Of a stretch of 64,000 nt of DNA, positions 11,501-20,473 are shown piece by piece. The notes beneath the pieces are model-generated. The model made no database searches, was not told the origin of the DNA, and worked only from the letters and a program-made list of their open reading frames with translations. Both the position numbers and the translations under genes were made by a program. This DNA is from CAYNJG01 sp965216885 (GTDB lineage Bacteria > Planctomycetota > Planctomycetia > Pirellulales > Pirellulaceae). The stretch is taken from contig OZ244208.1 of NCBI GenBank assembly GCA_965216885.1, positions 124,001 to 188,000 of the forward strand, given 5' to 3'. How positions within the stretch are numbered: the first letter of the stretch is position 1; every line of letters begins with the position of its first letter.

Positions 11501-14500
11501 CGTCGCTTGGTTTTCCAAGGATTCGTTGACATAGATGGCACCTGCGGCGTCCGGATCGACTTCGACGATGATGCGAATCGTGACAGACTGGCCGATATCC
11601 AGCAGGTTGATGTTGGCACCGCTGTTGTCGAAGATTTCCGCGTCGCTGGCGCCGCCATCGTAGGCCGCATTGATTTCTGGATCGTCGGTCGCAGTTGAAG
11701 CCACGATCGAAGCCGGCGCACCTGCTTGAGGAACAATCGCAATAAACGCGCCGCCGTACTGCGTTGCCAGGTCTTCCATCAACGAGAGAGAATTCAGCCC
11801 CTCGTTTCCGGTGTTGGTGATCGTCAGATCGAACGTGATGTCGAAGTTACCTGCGGTTCCGCTGCTGGCGGCCACGGGTGAACCAATCAGAGCTTTCTCG
11901 AGCGAAATCGTTGGCAACAATAGAGCTGTCGGATCGTCCGGATCGTTGTCGCTGTCGTCGTCGTTGTCTGTGGCATCGGTGGGATCGTCCGAGTTGTCAT
12001 CGACCGGATTACCTGGGTCCTGCGGATCGTTCGCAGTCGTCGAAGCTTGATTTTCGAGATCGTTGTTGCCATCGCCGGAAATGGCGTCGTAGTTTGCGGT
12101 CGCGGAATCGGGATCGACTTCAACCACGACCAGCACCGTGATGGTTTGGTTGACGTCGAGCAGACTTGGCGAACCATCGAAGATATTCGAGTTCGCTACG
12201 GTGCCGTTGTAGGCTCCATTCAAACCTGGATCGTCGGTCGCTGTTGAGGCGGTGATCGAAGGCGCGGTCACAATGCCGACGAACGCTCCGCCAAACTGCG
12301 TTGCGAAATCTTCCAACAGTGCAAGGTTTTCAAGCGGCGTGGTACCATCGTTCGAAATAACGAATTCATACGTCACGTCGTAGTTGCCGGTCGCGCCGCT
12401 GGTGGCCGGAATCGGAGTGCCAACGACTTGCTTCTCCAGGCTAATTACCGGGAAGCGAAGTTCATTCGGGTCGTCGGGGTTGTTGTCCGCATCGGGATCA
12501 CCGTCGGTTGGATCATTCGGATCGTCCGACTCGTCATCCACTGTCAATCCGGAATCTTCGCCAGTACCTTGGGTCGTCGCTTGGTTCACCAAGTTGTTGT
12601 TTGTGTAAATCGCTCCCGGGTCATCGGGATCGATCTCGACAATGATGCGAATCGTGACCGACTCGCCAGTCTCCAACAGGTTCGTGTTGGCTCCACTGTT
12701 GTCGAAGATTTGTGCATCACTGATACCGCCGTCGTAGGCCGCATTAATTTCCGGATCGTCGGTCGCCGTCGAAGCAACGATCGTCGCGGGTGCTCCCGCT
12801 TGAGGCACGATCGCCACGAATGCGCCGCCGTATTGCGTGTTCAAGTCCTCCAGCAGCGATAGCGTGTTGAGGCCGTCGTTACCCGTGTTGGTAATTTGCA
12901 GGTCGAACGTGATGTCAAAGTTACCAGCCGTGCCACTGCTGGCAGGTACGGAATTGATCGTTGTTTTCGTCAGCGTGATGTCGGGTAGTAGCAACGGAGT
13001 CGGATCATCGGGATCGTTGTCGTTATCGTCGTCGTTGTTGGTCGCGTCGTTGACGTCGTCCGAATTGTCATCGACGGTCGTACCAGTCTCGGTATCGTCG
13101 CCGGTCGTAGAGGCTTGGTTTTCGAGGTCACCATTTCCGTCGCCGGTGATGTTGTCGTAAATCGCTGTTGCATTGTCCGGATCGACCTCGACGATGATCT
13201 GCACCGTGACCGTTTCGTTCACATCCAGCAGGCTCGTCGAGCTATCGAAAATGTTCGAGTTGGCGGCCGTGCCGTCGTAAGCAGCGTTGATGCCGGGATC
13301 ATCGGTGGCGGTTGAACCGGTGATCACGGCAGGTGCACCTGCTTGCGGCACAATGCGGACGAAGGCACCCCCGAAGTGCGTTGCCAGGTCTTCGACTAAC
13401 GTCAAATTCTCGAGCATCGTCGAACCGTCGTTTTCGATCACGAACTGGTACGTGACATCGAAGTTACCGGCCGTTCCGCTGCTGGCAACGACCGGTGAAC
13501 CGACGACTTCTTTCGTTAGCGAGATGATTGGGAAGCGAACTTGATTGGGGTCGTCTGGATTGTTGTCCGCGTTCGGATCGACATCGGTGGGATCGTTGGG
13601 ATCGTCTGAATCATCTTCAGCGACTTCTCCAGTGTCTTCGCCCGTGCCATCGACTTCAGCTTGGTTAACGAGATCACCTTCCGCGTCTAGGATCGCGGTC
13701 GCTGCGTCGGGATCGACTTCAATCACGATCCGAACTGTGACGGATTCGCCCAGCGCCAGGTTGTTGGTGTTCGCTCCGCTGTTGTCGAAGATTTCCGCGT
13801 CCGAGGTACCCCCGTCGTATAGAGCGTTAATCTCAGGATCATCGGTCGCCGTTGAAGCAACGATCGTCGGAGAGCCAACGATTTGCACAAAGGCGCCACC
13901 GTACTGGGTCGCCAAGTCTTCAATTAGCGACATCTGCGTTAGCGGATCGTTGCCCGTACTGGTGATTTCCAAGTCGTAGGTGACTTCCCAATTGCCAGGA
14001 ACGCCGCTCGTCGCAGGAACAGGGGAACCGACCAGCGTTTTGGTCAGTTCAACTTGCGGATACGTTATGACCGCAGTCTCATTCACCGTGCCGTTGTAGT
14101 CGTCTTCGCCTGCGCTACCAGTGTCTCCATCACGCTCGGGACCCGTTCCATCCGTATTGCCGTCAGGCAACGAAGTCCAAGTCGTGTTGGCTGTATTGTT
14201 CAGGTTCGCGCCAATCTGATTTGGGTCGTTCGTGACGGTCGCGTCGTACGTGATGGTGATCGTATTGCCGAGCGTGAGCTGATCGAGTTCCAAGTCGATT
14301 GCATTGCCCGCCGAGTTGTTGTTGACGATCGATGCTCCAACGACGTTGATCGTCGCCAGATTGAGCGTCATGAGCCCGGGAACATTGTCGGTCACGACAA
14401 TGTTCTGCGCATCGGCGTCACTGTCGGCAGTGTGCGTGATCGTGAGTGTGTAGGTCACCGTCTGACCCAAATGCGGCGTATCATCACTGATTGTCTTTTG

Positions 14501-17500
14501 AATATCGAGTTCCGGCTCGATAACTTCGATGTCTTCTGCGTCGGCAGGTGCAGTATTGAAAGGATTCCCGCCGCCATCTTCCCAGTTAAAGACAACGCTA
14601 TTGTCAAGAATCGTGCCTGCTGCGGCACCGTTGCTAGTGTTTGCCGCCGAGTTGGTAACGCGAACTGTATAGATCAGCTCGAGTGTTTCGACAGCGACAT
14701 TATCGGTGTTGCTGTTAGTGAGCGTACCGAAGTCGAACGTTAGCTGCTGAGCGGTTGTGAAGCCGTCGCCGGTCACCGTGGGGTTGAAAAGAGCCGTCGT
14801 GCCAAAAGCTCCAATGGTTGACGTAATGTCGCCAGTGGCTACTCCGCCAGAAAAGCCCGTTACGCTATCGAGACTAATGAATTCAAGGCCCAAGTCGAGG
14901 TTGTCAACGAACTCGGCGGCCGGAATTGTCGCTTCAGGTACGGTCAACGTGACACGGTACTGGGCGGTCTCACCGATGACAACTTCTGTGTCGTCGTTGT
15001 TCGGATTGTTGATGCTCGTCGAGATCAATTCTTTCGCGATCGTCGGATTCGCAACTGCCGTCACGGTCGCCGAAGAGGACTCTTCGTAGTCGTCGAGTGC
15101 TCCACCTTCGCCGTCGGTTCCGTCCCGTTCGTTAGGATCGTTGCCATCGAGACTCGACCAATCCGCAGTAGCTGTATTGGTCAATTGCTGCCCAGGAGTC
15201 ACCGCGCCGCTGACGATGCCCGTGATGGTGATCGTCACCGTCTCGCCAATGAGCAGGTCAAAGGAGCTGCCGGGAATCGTTTCGAGTGTATTGCCCGTTT
15301 GTTGGAACAATGCGGAAATGTCGCCCAGAACCGAATGAGTTGCTGTGATGTCGGCGGGGAAACTCCATGAGATGTTGGCTGGCACGGGATCGCTAAAGGT
15401 GACATCGAAAGCATCCGTGTCGCTGTTTGCGTTGTGGCCGATGTTAATTGTGTAAGTGACCGAGTCGCCCGCATCAACGGTTGGCGAGCTGACGCCCTTG
15501 GTGACATCAAGATCAGGCTCGATGACTTCGACCTCAGCCGCACTGTCGGGGGCAGTCGCGGTGGGTGTACCGTTTTCGGTCCAACCAAACACGGCCGAGT
15601 TGTTAAGCATCGTGCCGACGCCTTCCCCTTGATTACCAACCTCGTTATCCACCAAGACGGTGTAACGAATGGTGATCGTTTCAGGCGTTGCGTCATTATT
15701 CGAGTTAGTCAGGTTGCCAAAAGAAAACGTCACATCTTGTCCGGCGACATTCGTTGGAATCGTAGCGGGATCGTTCAAATTGATCGCCCCGTTGTCCGTC
15801 GTGACACCGGCACTTGTTGTGATGCTGTCGAGGGATACAAACGAGATTCCGGAATCGAGCGTGTCGACGATTTCGGCGATGTTGGTTGTTCCTTCCGGAA
15901 TCGTGACGACGACTTGGTACTGAATCGTTTCGCCAATGACCGCTTCGTCGTTTGCGTTGTTCGCGTTGACGATGCTCGTACCGATCAGCGACTTTGCAAT
16001 CGTTGGTGAAAAGACTGTCACATCGGCCGAGTCGCTGTCCGAATAATCGTTGTGTCCGCCGCTGCCATCTCGCTCGCCATCGTCCGCACCTGCAGCTCCC
16101 GTGTTCGAGGAGCCGGTTGGGTTGCTCGTCGTGCCATTTGAACCCGGTAGTCCCGTGTATGTCACAGGAGCCGTATTCTGCAAGACTTCACCCGGCTGCA
16201 CTGAAATCAGCAGCGTGGCGTCGTAAGTTACGGTGACGGAACCACCGACAGGAATGTCGTCGATTTGAATATCGACGGTGTTGCCAGCCGAATTGTCCGC
16301 CGAGCCAGTTGCTCCACCGGCCAAAACGACATTGACGCTGACCAAGTCAAGCGCCAGGTCAGCCGGCAACGTATCGGTCATGTTGACGTCGAACGCATTC
16401 GTTGAACCGGTGTTGCTGAAGGTTACTGTGTAAGTCACCACATCCCCCGCATCGCCGCTGGTTGGCGAGACGGTTTTATTGACATTGACAATAGCTGGTT
16501 CTTCGACGGTGACCGTTACGTTGTTGCTAGTGGCTTCAACCGTACCATCGACTGTGACGTCAAAGTTGTTAGTGCGTGTGTCTCCGTCACCCTGGCTGGA
16601 AGTATTCAGCACCAACGCATTAAACTCGACAACAATGAACTCGCTGTCGGCGTCGTTGTCGTTGTTGATGATTTGGCCGAACTTGAAACGCGGATCGGTT
16701 CCGCTCCCATAGCTATCCGGGTCGCTGCTGGTGGAGGACGTAGAACCGACGTTGTCGTCCGCCAACACAAACGTCGGCGTCACTGGTGCACTGCCAACGA
16801 CATTCGCCCCCGCAGCCACAGCAAGGTTCAGAGCCCCAGCAACATCATTGGAAGTAATTCCGCTAGTCGAAACAAAGGCGACGGTTGCTGTTCCATCGTC
16901 GATAAATTGCAGATGATTCGGTAGGTTGTCGTCGAACTGCAGGTTGTCCATCGTTCCTTCGGGAATCTCGACGGCCAACTGATAACGCACGATTTCGCCA
17001 ATGGCCACATCCGATCCTGACGTATGGGCTTCGCTGGTGCTGATCAGAGTTTTGGTGGGAACAAAGTTCAACGTTTCGACGGTCGCGTCGTCGGTCCATT
17101 GGGCACTACTACTGCCCGCCGTGTGATCATTACCACCTTCCACGGCGCCGTATTCGTCGATCAACCCAGTATTCGTGTAGATCGTGTCCGGTGTTACCGC
17201 CACCGCCAGCTCCAGGTCATAGGTGAGAACGATAATGTTCGATCCGTCACCAGCTGTCGTGGCGTCGTCGAAATTGTTGATCGCTCCGGTCAGTGCGCCT
17301 GGATCATTCAATTCGATACCGGTCGTAAACAGGTCCGCAGGTGCACCAGTAAATCCAATTGCATTTCCATCTCCATCACGCACCTCCAGGTTTAATCCGC
17401 TGCCAGGGACAATGTATTCGGCGGGAATCGAGTCCGTGATATTGACGTCAAAGCCATCTGCGCCACCTGTGTTTTCAATGACGATCGCGAACTTCACCAA

Positions 17501-20473
17501 ATCGCCGGCGTCGGCATCTCGCAGATTGCTGTCAATGGGATTGGCGGCTAGATTCGTGCTATTGATTCCTCCGGCAAACGCCGGGCCTCCAATGCCAGGT
17601 GCTGCGAAGGCCACAGGTCCTACCGTGCTTGGATCAAATGTGGGCGATACCGCGGTTGTCGCGACGATGCCTTTGGTTAGGAACAAATCTGGCGATGCCA
17701 CCTGGTTTTGCACGATGGCATCGCTGGAAACCGTGCCATTGTTAGTGGAATTGTAGGTGGCATTCGCCTGGTTCGTGAGGAACAGGTTGTCTGCCATCAA
17801 GACGTCTTGAGCAGTTACGGTAAACAGCAAATCAACAGTAGCTGGAGCACTTGGCTCCACATCGAAAGTACCAAAGTCGAATACCACCGAATTTGACGAA
17901 CCGTCCGTCGTCATAGCGGGTGGATCGGTCGCCGGCACTACGGTATGCAAATCGTGTAGTGCCCCGTAGGTTGCAGTGCCGGCCGGAGGCGGCGTTGCGG
18001 TCGGCGAATTGCTGAGGACCGTGATTTCCGTTGCATCGAAAATCGGTAACGGCAAGAAGTCTGTCAACACCAGGTCTTCGTAATCAGCCGTCGCCATGGC
18101 GAACGTCAGTCGGTACGTAATAGTGTGGCCCGCAACGATGTCTTCTCCAGCCAAACCTGTGTCGCCGTCGATTGCGTAGATGGACTTAGAAATCGACGGA
18201 CCTTGAATCTCGACTGAGGTACCACTGCCATCCGACTCCGTCTGACCGCTTGGCAGGGTGCCCGTGACCGTCACGTTGTTGGTCAAGATATCACCGGTGT
18301 CGACACTAGCATCGCCCGACGGTTGAAACGTCGGCTCGGTAAATTCCTCTAAGATCACCGTGCGAAATCGCACTTGTACTGTTGTCGGTTGGAAATCAAT
18401 AGTCCCGTCACCGAATTCGTCGCCAGTCAAAACACCATCGGGCACTTCTGCGAACACGTCGAAATGCACGTCGGTCGTTCCGTCGCCAGGCGAGTTATGC
18501 GTGACCGTAAAATTCGCCGGATTGAAGTTGCCGCTTGTGTTCGTACCGGCCTCATCAATGGAGAAAGTTGGCGCGAACGAGGTGTCCCACGTCTGACCGT
18601 CAGAAAACGTGTCGTCGAGGACCACGTTGCTGAACTCGAAGAAATCCGAAACTTGGATGTTCAGAGTGTACTCAAGTGTATCCCCGGGTGTTGCTCCAGC
18701 GCCACCCAGATCGTTGACGATAGCGACACCTTTCTGAATCGAAATCGACTGTTGCTCAAGTAACTCATCCGTCAACGCGTCGTTGTCGCCGACCGTCCCC
18801 GTTTCGTAAGTACCCGTGACTTCAGCGTCGTTCGTCGCGTTGACGTCATCGCCGCTAAGCGGATCGAGCACCGGATTGAGGTTAGCATCAAGCTCATCGA
18901 TGTAGACGGTATACGTGACGACGATATCGTTGTCAGCAGCCGAACCGGTTACGCTGCCAAACTCGATTAAGAAGTCATTGTTGGGAGGATTTTGTGGAGC
19001 GCCCGCCGTAGGTTCCTCGGTAATCGACAATCCGGAGGCTGCACCAGCGGCAGAGCTGTCCACAACCACGCTACCTGAAACGTAGACGAATGAATTGGGC
19101 AAAGCGTCGGTGATATCCAGCGCCGTAACGGTTTCTCCATCAGCGATATTGATCGTCAAGGTATAGTCGAACGGGAAATTGGGTCCGGTAGAGCGCTCAT
19201 CCTCGGGCGCGGTTGTGTCCTTGATCAGATCGATCACTTGCGGCGTAATCGAATGGGTGTCGGCGGCTCCCGTAATGGCAGGATCAGTACCAGGATTGTC
19301 AAGGGGATCACAGCCGAGCGCAAAACCTCCTGTGGCGGTCATAGTTAGCGGGACGCCCACCACCGCACCGTCGGCTTTGTCAGTCGCTGCGTCAATCGTG
19401 ATCGTGGCTGGAGTCTGAGCAGGCACGAAGCTGCCAAACGGCAGCTCAAAAACATACAGAGTCTCACCGGGGTTGCCGCCCGTGACCGGAAGTCCGGTCA
19501 GCGGGTGGTTTGCTGGGCTTCCGCCGCCATCGACCAAAGTTCCCGTGCCATCAAACATACCAGCGTTGATCATGTTGACCGCCGCGCCGAGGTATGTCGC
19601 GCCGTTGATGTCGATGCCGTCTGGAACCGAGAGATCAATAAACGGGGCGTATCCAACATCAGTCGGACTTCCCGATGTGTTGTCAAGAGTGATGTCAAAT
19701 TGGAAGCTCTCGTTGATCATCTCCTCGGTAGGAGCGTTAACCGTTACGGTTGGCACAGGCGCGCCCGCCAGAACGCCGGCGAACGCAGTGACAGATTGGC
19801 TGTCGAACGCGACGCTCGTATCGATCAATCCCGTTTCGTATTCCAACTCCCAGTCGCCGCCATAGCTGTCATTTCCCGTTAGGTCCGAGCTCGCGGCAAC
19901 GTCGGCTCCAGTCAGGTCGCTTAGGCTATCGACCAGAGCCCGTCCTTCGGCACTGCTTGCTAGGTCGCAGCCATAAAGTAAGAGATCAGCATCTTGAGCT
20001 AGCGATTGGCCCCATTCACTGAACACGGTCGAAAACTCATCAAGGTTATCGCCCGTGATCCACGTATCACCGAGCTGAACCGCGTTATCGTTACCGTGCG
20101 AGACGATATGAATCGCGTCCAACTCGTCGTAGCGGGCCAATGCCTCGGTGATTTGTTCCGCGCCGCTTCGAGACGAGTCGAGCAAGACTAATTCAAGCTG
20201 ACGGTTGTCATCGGCGTTATCCAGTAGACCATCGACAAGTTGTTCGTAGCCGTTGACCGTCGTATCAATGAAGACGACTTCATGTCGCGTAGCTTGCTGC
20301 TGATCCGAGGATTGCTCCAGGGACTGCTCCATCGCTGGGCTGAGGTTGGCCAGTTCTTCATGTGGCCCGTCGATAGCAATTCCAGGTACAGCGTCAAAAA
20401 GAATTCGATCCTCTAGACGACGAAGAACGATGTCGGATGGACGTCGGGCGGGCTTTGGTGATCTTTTAAGCAT
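5519..20473 (-). CDS. Giant DUF4347/DUF11-type repeat surface protein (4,984 aa)
   Basis: The N-terminus carries the planctomycetal LEPR-like motif (LRRLEDRILFDAVPG). A DUF4347 domain follows (about residues 50-220) with a possible His/Cys pair in HIVSHGND and LLYGCDLASS. Next come about 1,900 residues of DUF11/D2-like beta domains (YTLTINIADGETVTALDITD, VTYTVTFSNTGSTNAFDVNM and similar). Residues about 2,140-4,750 hold some 15 units of about 180 residues in two alternating types, one starting ISxEKQxVGSPVPASSG and one ITLEKALVGSPVAxSSG. Each ends in an acidic Asp/Asn-rich linker (DDNSDDPTD, DNDPDDPT). The last 230 residues form a distinct C-terminal domain. No transmembrane anchor is obvious. 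I chose the ATG at 20473; a TTG at 20524 is the other option. It is probably a secreted or cell-surface adhesin, possibly exported by the neighbouring TolC/SecA-like/HlyD genes (inference). Confidence 0.9.
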   Translation of the reverse strand: MLKRSPKPARRPSDIVLRRLEDRILFDAVPGIAIDGPHEELANLSPAMEQSLEQSSDQQQATRHEVVFIDTTVNGYEQLVDGLLDNADDNRQLELVLLDSSRSGAEQITEALARYDELDAIHIVSHGNDNAVQLGDTWITGDNLDEFSTVFSEWGQSLAQDADLLLYGCDLASSAEGRALVDSLSDLTGADVAASSDLTGNDSYGGDWELEYETGLIDTSVAFDSQSVTAFAGVLAGAPVPTVTVNAPTEEMINESFQFDITLDNTSGSPTDVGYAPFIDLSVPDGIDINGATYLGAAVNMINAGMFDGTGTLVDGGGSPANHPLTGLPVTGGNPGETLYVFELPFGSFVPAQTPATITIDAATDKADGAVVGVPLTMTATGGFALGCDPLDNPGTDPAITGAADTHSITPQVIDLIKDTTAPEDERSTGPNFPFDYTLTINIADGETVTALDITDALPNSFVYVSGSVVVDSSAAGAASGLSITEEPTAGAPQNPPNNDFLIEFGSVTGSAADNDIVVTYTVYIDELDANLNPVLDPLSGDDVNATNDAEVTGTYETGTVGDNDALTDELLEQQSISIQKGVAIVNDLGGAGATPGDTLEYTLNIQVSDFFEFSNVVLDDTFSDGQTWDTSFAPTFSIDEAGTNTSGNFNPANFTVTHNSPGDGTTDVHFDVFAEVPDGVLTGDEFGDGTIDFQPTTVQVRFRTVILEEFTEPTFQPSGDASVDTGDILTNNVTVTGTLPSGQTESDGSGTSVEIQGPSISKSIYAIDGDTGLAGEDIVAGHTITYRLTFAMATADYEDLVLTDFLPLPIFDATEITVLSNSPTATPPPAGTATYGALHDLHTVVPATDPPAMTTDGSSNSVVFDFGTFDVEPSAPATVDLLFTVTAQDVLMADNLFLTNQANATYNSTNNGTVSSDAIVQNQVASPDLFLTKGIVATTAVSPTFDPSTVGPVAFAAPGIGGPAFAGGINSTNLAANPIDSNLRDADAGDLVKFAIVIENTGGADGFDVNITDSIPAEYIVPGSGLNLEVRDGDGNAIGFTGAPADLFTTGIELNDPGALTGAINNFDDATTAGDGSNIIVLTYDLELAVAVTPDTIYTNTGLIDEYGAVEGGNDHTAGSSSAQWTDDATVETLNFVPTKTLISTSEAHTSGSDVAIGEIVRYQLAVEIPEGTMDNLQFDDNLPNHLQFIDDGTATVAFVSTSGITSNDVAGALNLAVAAGANVVGSAPVTPTFVLADDNVGSTSSTSSDPDSYGSGTDPRFKFGQIINNDNDADSEFIVVEFNALVLNTSSQGDGDTRTNNFDVTVDGTVEATSNNVTVTVEEPAIVNVNKTVSPTSGDAGDVVTYTVTFSNTGSTNAFDVNMTDTLPADLALDLVSVNVVLAGGATGSADNSAGNTVDIQIDDIPVGGSVTVTYDATLLISVQPGEVLQNTAPVTYTGLPGSNGTTSNPTGSSNTGAAGADDGERDGSGGHNDYSDSDSADVTVFSPTIAKSLIGTSIVNANNANDEAVIGETIQYQVVVTIPEGTTNIAEIVDTLDSGISFVSLDSITTSAGVTTDNGAINLNDPATIPTNVAGQDVTFSFGNLTNSNNDATPETITIRYTVLVDNEVGNQGEGVGTMLNNSAVFGWTENGTPTATAPDSAAEVEVIEPDLDVTKGVSSPTVDAGDSVTYTINIGHNANSDTDAFDVTFSDPVPANISWSFPADITATHSVLGDISALFQQTGNTLETIPGSSFDLLIGETVTITITGIVSGAVTPGQQLTNTATADWSSLDGNDPNERDGTDGEGGALDDYEESSSATVTAVANPTIAKELISTSINNPNNDDTEVVIGETAQYRVTLTVPEATIPAAEFVDNLDLGLEFISLDSVTGFSGGVATGDITSTIGAFGTTALFNPTVTGDGFTTAQQLTFDFGTLTNSNTDNVAVETLELIYTVRVTNSAANTSNGAAAGTILDNSVVFNWEDGGGNPFNTAPADAEDIEVIEPELDIQKTISDDTPHLGQTVTYTLTITHTADSDADAQNIVVTDNVPGLMTLNLATINVVGASIVNNNSAGNAIDLELDQLTLGNTITITYDATVTNDPNQIGANLNNTANTTWTSLPDGNTDGTGPERDGDTGSAGEDDYNGTVNETAVITYPQVELTKTLVGSPVPATSGVPGNWEVTYDLEITSTGNDPLTQMSLIEDLATQYGGAFVQIVGSPTIVASTATDDPEINALYDGGTSDAEIFDNSGANTNNLALGESVTVRIVIEVDPDAATAILDAEGDLVNQAEVDGTGEDTGEVAEDDSDDPNDPTDVDPNADNNPDDPNQVRFPIISLTKEVVGSPVVASSGTAGNFDVTYQFVIENDGSTMLENLTLVEDLATHFGGAFVRIVPQAGAPAVITGSTATDDPGINAAYDGTAANSNIFDSSTSLLDVNETVTVQIIVEVDPDNATAIYDNITGDGNGDLENQASTTGDDTETGTTVDDNSDDVNDATNNDDDNDNDPDDPTPLLLPDITLTKTTINSVPASSGTAGNFDITFDLQITNTGNDGLNTLSLLEDLNTQYGGAFVAIVPQAGAPATIVASTATDDPEINAAYDGGISDAQIFDNSGANTNLLETGESVTIRIIVEIDPDDPGAIYTNNNLVNQATTQGTGEDSGLTVDDESDDPNDPTDGDPDADNNPDDPNELRFPVISLEKQVVGTPIPATSGATGNYDVTYEFVISNDGTTPLENLALLEDFATQFGGAFVGIVTAPSITASTATDDPGLNGAYNGTVANSNIFDGSPSLLDVNQTITVLVVVEVDPDSATANYDAISGDGNNDLENQASTTANDPQDPGNPVDDNSDDPTDATDNDDDSDNDPDDPTALLLPTISLEKALIGSPVAASSGTAGNFDITFDLTITNTGNEGLNSLSLMEDLATQYGGAFIAIVPQAGAPASIVASTATDDPEINAAYDGGASDAEIFDNSGANINLLDIGQSVTIRIIVEVDPDAAGAIYVNESLENQATVEGTGDESGVTVDDDSDDPTDVTDSDNDGDNDPDDPNEVRFPVISIEKQIVGSPVPASSGTQDNYDVTYEFVIENDGSTPLENITLLEDFATQFGGAFAGIVTAPSITASTATDDPGLNGGYDGTAANSNIFDGSPSLLDVNQTITVQVVVEVDPDNATAIYDSVSGDGNNDLENQASTSGNDPQDPGNPVDDNSDDPTDGTNTDDDGDNDPDDPTAILFPNITLEKALVGSPVAATSGTAGNLDVTFDLTITNNGNEALNSLSLLEDLNTQYGGAFIAIVPQAGAPATIVASTATDDPEINAAYDGGASDAEIFDNSGANTNLLDIGQSVTIRIIVEVDPDAAGAIYVNGALENQATTEGTGDQSGVVVDDDSDDPTDPTDDDPNGDNDPDDPNLVRFPLISIEKQIVGSPVPASSGTQDNYDVTYEFVIENDGTTPLENITLLEDFATQFGGAFAGIVTAPSITASTATDDPGLNGGYDGTAANSNIFDGSPSLLDVNQTITVQVVVEVDPDNATAIYDSVSGDGNNDLENQASTSGNDPQDPGNPVDDNSDDPTDGTNTDDDGDNDPDDPTAILFPNITLEKALVGSPVAATSGTAGNLDVTFDLTITNNGNEALNSLSLLEDLNTQYGGAFIAIVPQAGAPATIVASTATDDPEINAAYDGGASDAEIFDNSGANTNLLDIGQSVTIRIIVEVDPDAAGAIYVNGALENQATTEGTGDQSGVVVDDDSDDPTDPTDDDPNGDNDPDDPNLVRFPLISIEKQVVGSPVPASSGTQDNYDVTFEFVIENDGTTPLENITLLEDFATQFGGAFVGVVTAPSITASTATDDPGLNGGYDGTAANSNIFDGSPSLLDVNQTITVQVVVEVDPDNATAIYDSVSGDGNNDLENQASTSGNDPQDPGNPVDDNSDDPTDGTNTDDDGDNDPDDPTAILFPNITLEKALVGSPVAASSGTVGHFDITYHLTITNNGNEALNSLSLLEDLSTQYGGAFVQIVPQAGAPATIVASTATDDPEINAAYDGGSSDSQIFDNSGANTNLLEVGQAVTIRIVIEIDPDNPTANIISGGLLNQATVEGTGDQSGTTVDDDSDDGTDPTNNDPNGDNDPDDPNQIRIPNISITKQVVGTPVVASSGTQDNYDVTYEFVIENDGTTPLENITLLEDFATQFGGAFVAIVTPPSITASTATDDPGINGAYDGTAANPNMFDGSPSLLDRNQTITVQVVVEVDPDNATAIYDSVSGDGNGDLENQASTSGNDPQDPGNPVDDNSDSPTDPSNNDDDGDNDPDDPTGLFIPNITLEKTGVGSPVAASNGAVGNFDITYDFTITNNGNESLNSLSLMEDLATQYGAAFVQIVPQAGSPATIVASTATDNPEINAAYDGGTSDAEIFDNSGANTNLLEVGQSVTIRVIIEVDPDAVGAIYTNGNLVNQATTEGTGDDSGTVVTDDSDDPTDATDDDPNSDSDPDDPNEIRIPNISLEKEITNTVVAASGIQGNFDVTFQFTISNDGATPLENLTLIEDMTAHYGGAFVGIVSAPVITASTATDDPGINPGYDGDTVTNLFDGSPSLLDVNETITIEIVFEVDPNNVTAIFDSVSGDGNDNLENQASTSGDDPATGETVDDNSDDPADPTNSSDDPDNDPDDPTAFDVPSIGLAKQVVDVEQNGAMFDLTIHFVIENTGSLDVIDIGLFDDFATEFAPHYGNVAVAPAIIASTATIDPNLNPGFVADTTQNMFDGSSGQLEPGQSITVAVVVTLDPDFTQLNNGELIVENQATTEGLPVDDGGTPVQPPVTDDSDSGSDAETTNPSEPGDTGGEDDPTLTEISVFAFDSFNNFANQERIPRREIIDRTLPAFPIDTLYSGITEPGTTLRFKIYNEDGNQVGERTVVADAAGNWVANFPGTIIYKQPHRMEVDQTPPAYNQLEDSGFNLRRYFHPAVHHSLFFSERLTVQSVMRSQPDFVLNTMHAANTNPLEFGWKSHTYELLTSSTNASYQ
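8613..11283 (-). repeat. 1,074-bp near-identical tandem repeats inside the giant gene
   Basis: Sequence recurs with a period of exactly 1,074 bp, equal to 358 codons or one pair of alternating domains. The blocks at about 9136-10209 and 10210-11283 differ at only a few positions. The 8613-9135 stretch matches 9687-10209 almost perfectly. Flanking domain pairs are related at protein level but clearly diverged at DNA level. This points to recent duplication or gene conversion inside the gene, and also to a risk of assembly collapse. Confidence 0.9.

Noticed and set aside
5600..14100. Many long open frames on the plus strand and in other minus-strand frames
   Set aside because: They are shadows of the repetitive giant gene: they repeat with its 1,074-bp period and have Arg/Ser/Ile-rich composition without protein-family features.
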